A stretch of DNA of 14,438 nt from an uncultured Collinsella sp. (GTDB lineage Bacteria > Actinomycetota > Coriobacteriia > Coriobacteriales > Coriobacteriaceae): assembly GCA_958435545.1 (NCBI GenBank), contig CAUBGU010000037.1:1-14438 (forward strand). Reading direction: 5' to 3'. Under the pieces are notes generated by a model that was given only the letters and a program-made list of their open reading frames with translations, was not told the origin of the DNA and made no database searches. The position numbers and the translations under genes are program-made. Of this stretch, positions 12,166 through 14,438 are shown one piece after another; the stretch's first letter is position 1, and every line of letters begins with the position of its first letter.

Positions 12166-14438
12166 TTACTCCTTCTCGACCGCGCGCATGATCGCCTTGT
12201 AGATCTCCATCAGCGGGATGATCAGGAAGGCAAGGCCCAGCGCGGCGATAACGCCCTTGAGCTCAAGCGTCACGGGGCCAAAGAACATCTCGGCAAGCGT
12301 CGGCTGCACGGTTACGATCACCGTCAGCACCAGCGCCAGCGCGGCAGAGGCCCACAGCCACTTGTTCTGCTTCTTCATGCTAAACAGCGACGCACGACGG
12401 CTGCGCATATTGAAGCAGTGGAAGATCTCGACCATGTTGAGCGTGATGAACGCCATCATCACGCCTTCCTCGTCGGCATTGCCGGCGATCATATCGGCGA
12501 TGTGGATGTAGCCCATGTCAAAGTACACGCCCACAAAGAAGCTCGCCAGCACCAGCACGGTGATGATCAGGCCCTGGACAACGCAGTCCAGACCCATATT
12601 GCCGGCAAAGACGCCGTCCTTGGCGTTGCGCGGCTTGCGCTTCATGATGTCGCCCTCGGCATCCTCCATGCCCAGCGCGAGCGCGGGGAAGCAGTCGGTG
12701 ACCAGGTTCACCCACAGCAGCTGCACCGGCTGGAAGATGGTAAAGCCGATGAGCGTGGCGATAAACACCGAGAAGACCTCGGCAAGGTTGGCCGAAAGCA
12801 GGAACTGGATGACCTTGCGGATGTTGTCGTAGATGCGACGGCCCTCTTCGCAGGCACCGATGATGGTGGCGAAGTTGTCGTCGGCAAGCACCATGTCGGC
12901 GACGTTCTTGGTGACATCGGTACCGGTGATGCCCATGCCAACGCCGATGTCGGCGCGCTTGATGGACGGGGCGTCGTTGACGCCGTCGCCCGTCATGGCC
13001 ACGATCTGGTCGCGCGACTTCCAGGCCTCGACGATGCGGGTCTTGTGCTCGGGCTGAACGCGAGCGTACACGCCGTAGTCCTCGATGTGCGCGTCGAGCT
13101 CCTCGTCGCTCATGCGATCGAGGTCGGCACCGGTGATGGCCTGGCTGCGATCGGTGACGATTCCCAGCTGCTTGGCAATGGCCACGGCGGTGTCGATATG
13201 GTCGCCCGTGATCATGACGGTGCGGATACCGGCGTCGTGGGCCTCGCGGATGGCGTCGGCGACCTCGGGGCGGACAGGGTCGATCATGCCGGACAGGCCG
13301 CAGAAGACCAGGTCGTGCTCGAGCGCAGCGGGGCTGCAGTCGCTCGGGACCTCGGTGTAGGTGCGGCTTGCCAGCGCCAGCACGCGCAGGGCCTCGTCGG
13401 CCATGGCCTTGTTGGCGGCCACGAGCTCGGCACGGCGCTCCTCAGTCAGGGGGACGACCCTATCGCCCTCGTAGATGTGGGTGCACAGGCCGATTACCAC
13501 GTCGGGCGCGCCCTTGGTGTACTGCTCGTACTCGCCGTCCAGGGTCTCGACGACCACGGACATCATCTTGCGGCCCGAGTCGAACGGGGCCTCGCCCACG
13601 CGCGGGTGCTCGGCAGTCAGGCCAGTGAGACCAGCCTTGCCGGCATCGTTGACGAGCGCGCACTCAGTCGGCTCGCCCACGGCCTCGCCCAGCTCCTCGT
13701 CCCACTGGGCATCGGAGCACAGCGCCATACCGGCCAGGAACTTCTCCTTAGGCGCGGCGAGCTCGTGCTTGACGACGGTCATCTTGTTCTGGGTAAGGGT
13801 GCCGGTCTTGTCGGAGCAGATGGTCTGCGTGCAGCCAAGGGTCTCGACGGCAGAAAGCTTGCGGATGATCGCCTGGCGCTTGGCCATCTTGGTCACGCCG
13901 AGCGAAAGCACGATGGTCACGACGGCAACCAGGCCCTCGGGGATGGCGGCGACGGCAAGCGAGACGGCGACCATAAAGGTGTCGAGCAGGGCAGTCGGGT
14001 CGGTGAGGACGTTGCCCACGCCGTGACGGATGATGTCGACGCCAAAGATGACGACGCAGATGACGATAACCATAATGGTAAGGATGCGGCTGAGCTCGGC
14101 GAGCTTCACCTGCAGCGGCGTGAGCTCTTCCTTGGCCTCGGCCAGGGCGCCGGCAATCTTGCCCATCTCGGTGTTCATGCCGGTGCCGACCACGACGGCG
14201 CGACCACGGCCGTACACAACGGTGGAACCCATATAGCACATGTTCTTGCGGTCGCCGAGCGGCACGTCATCGGTGCCCGCGGCAAGCTCGATCACGTTGG
14301 CATGCTTCTCGACGGGCACGGACTCGCCGGTAAGGGCGGCCTCCTCGATCTTCATTGTGGCGCTCTCGAGGACGCGGCAGTCAGCCGGGACGGAGTCGCC
14401 CGCCTCGAGCATGATCACGTCACCGGGCACGAGCTCGG
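12166..14438 (-). CDS. P-type Ca2+-transporting ATPase, C-terminal part (start outside window)
   Basis: The visible 757 codons cover the actuator domain to the C terminus of a P2-type cation ATPase; the frame runs on past the right edge, so the GTG at 14430 is not the start. Counting from that codon: TGES (34-37) of the actuator loop, PEGL (164-167) in membrane helix 4, the phosphorylated Asp in DKTGTLT (207-213), KGAPD (306-310), MITGD (406-410) and TGDGVNDAP (480-488). Calcium-binding residues of the SERCA type are kept: N and E in SANLAEVF (helix 5) and NLVTD (helix 6), so both sites may exist. Helix 4 reads PEGLV rather than the commoner PEGLP. It would export Ca2+ (or a related ion) using ATP. 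The stop is followed by a long inverted repeat. Confidence 0.93.
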   Translation of the reverse strand, partial: ELVPGDVIMLEAGDSVPADCRVLESATMKIEEAALTGESVPVEKHANVIELAAGTDDVPLGDRKNMCYMGSTVVYGRGRAVVVGTGMNTEMGKIAGALAEAKEELTPLQVKLAELSRILTIMVIVICVVIFGVDIIRHGVGNVLTDPTALLDTFMVAVSLAVAAIPEGLVAVVTIVLSLGVTKMAKRQAIIRKLSAVETLGCTQTICSDKTGTLTQNKMTVVKHELAAPKEKFLAGMALCSDAQWDEELGEAVGEPTECALVNDAGKAGLTGLTAEHPRVGEAPFDSGRKMMSVVVETLDGEYEQYTKGAPDVVIGLCTHIYEGDRVVPLTEERRAELVAANKAMADEALRVLALASRTYTEVPSDCSPAALEHDLVFCGLSGMIDPVRPEVADAIREAHDAGIRTVMITGDHIDTAVAIAKQLGIVTDRSQAITGADLDRMSDEELDAHIEDYGVYARVQPEHKTRIVEAWKSRDQIVAMTGDGVNDAPSIKRADIGVGMGITGTDVTKNVADMVLADDNFATIIGACEEGRRIYDNIRKVIQFLLSANLAEVFSVFIATLIGFTIFQPVQLLWVNLVTDCFPALALGMEDAEGDIMKRKPRNAKDGVFAGNMGLDCVVQGLIITVLVLASFFVGVYFDMGYIHIADMIAGNADEEGVMMAFITLNMVEIFHCFNMRSRRASLFSMKKQNKWLWASAALALVLTVIVTVQPTLAEMFFGPVTLELKGVIAALGLAFLIIPLMEIYKAIMRAVEKE

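Overview
The window reads as chromosomal DNA of a GC-rich Gram-positive bacterium. The best guess is an actinobacterium of the class Coriobacteriia, perhaps Collinsella or a relative. The reasons are the GC-rich codon use, strong GGAGG-type ribosome sites, GTG starts, and a compact Tad/Flp pilus cluster that has a CpaF ATPase, two short TadB/TadC membrane proteins and TadE/G-like pseudopilins but no outer-membrane secretin. The genus is an inference from general resemblance and was not tested. Every convincing gene lies on the minus strand, so transcription runs from the right edge to the left.

Right part (12166-14438): the C-terminal three quarters of a P-type Ca2+-ATPase whose start lies beyond the right edge. 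Then comes a 378-base gap (11788-12165) that is unusually structured: a long inverted repeat just after the ATPase stop, and two tandem copies of a 64-base repeat (63/64 identical, 138 bases apart), each followed on the minus strand by its own hairpin-plus-T-tract terminator. Next is rsgA (10603-11787), the ribosome-assembly GTPase, closed by an intrinsic terminator at 10551-10584.

Middle (751-10350): a single run of eleven tightly spaced or overlapping genes making a Tad (tight adherence) type IVc pilus. In transcription order these are cpaB-like SAF protein, cpaE-like MinD/ParA-family ATPase, cpaF secretion ATPase, tadB, tadC, flp pilin, a one-span membrane protein of unknown function, a 72-residue second pilin-like protein, a TadE-like pseudopilin, a 721-residue TadG-like protein with a putative Cys/His metal site, a second TadE-like pseudopilin, and a DUF192 protein (twelve with the DUF192 protein). 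The pilin and the three small pseudopilins share the cleavage-site pattern Ala / Gln-x-Thr-x-Glu. No prepilin peptidase is encoded here, so it must come from elsewhere in the genome. Expected roles: CpaF powers assembly, TadB/TadC form the inner platform, CpaE positions the machine, Flp forms the fibre, and the TadE/G-like proteins are minor subunits or tip/anchor proteins.

Left part (1-732): a small two-gene toxin-antitoxin-like module (BrnT-like toxin first, ribbon-helix-helix antitoxin second, overlapping stop/start) with a perfect 6-base inverted repeat ahead of it that could be its operator. At the extreme left a near-consensus promoter with an AT-rich upstream element points out of the window.

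I saw no tRNA, rRNA, CRISPR array, insertion sequence or integrase. The most unusual items are the tandem repeat/terminator region between the ATPase gene and rsgA, and the large TadG-like protein.
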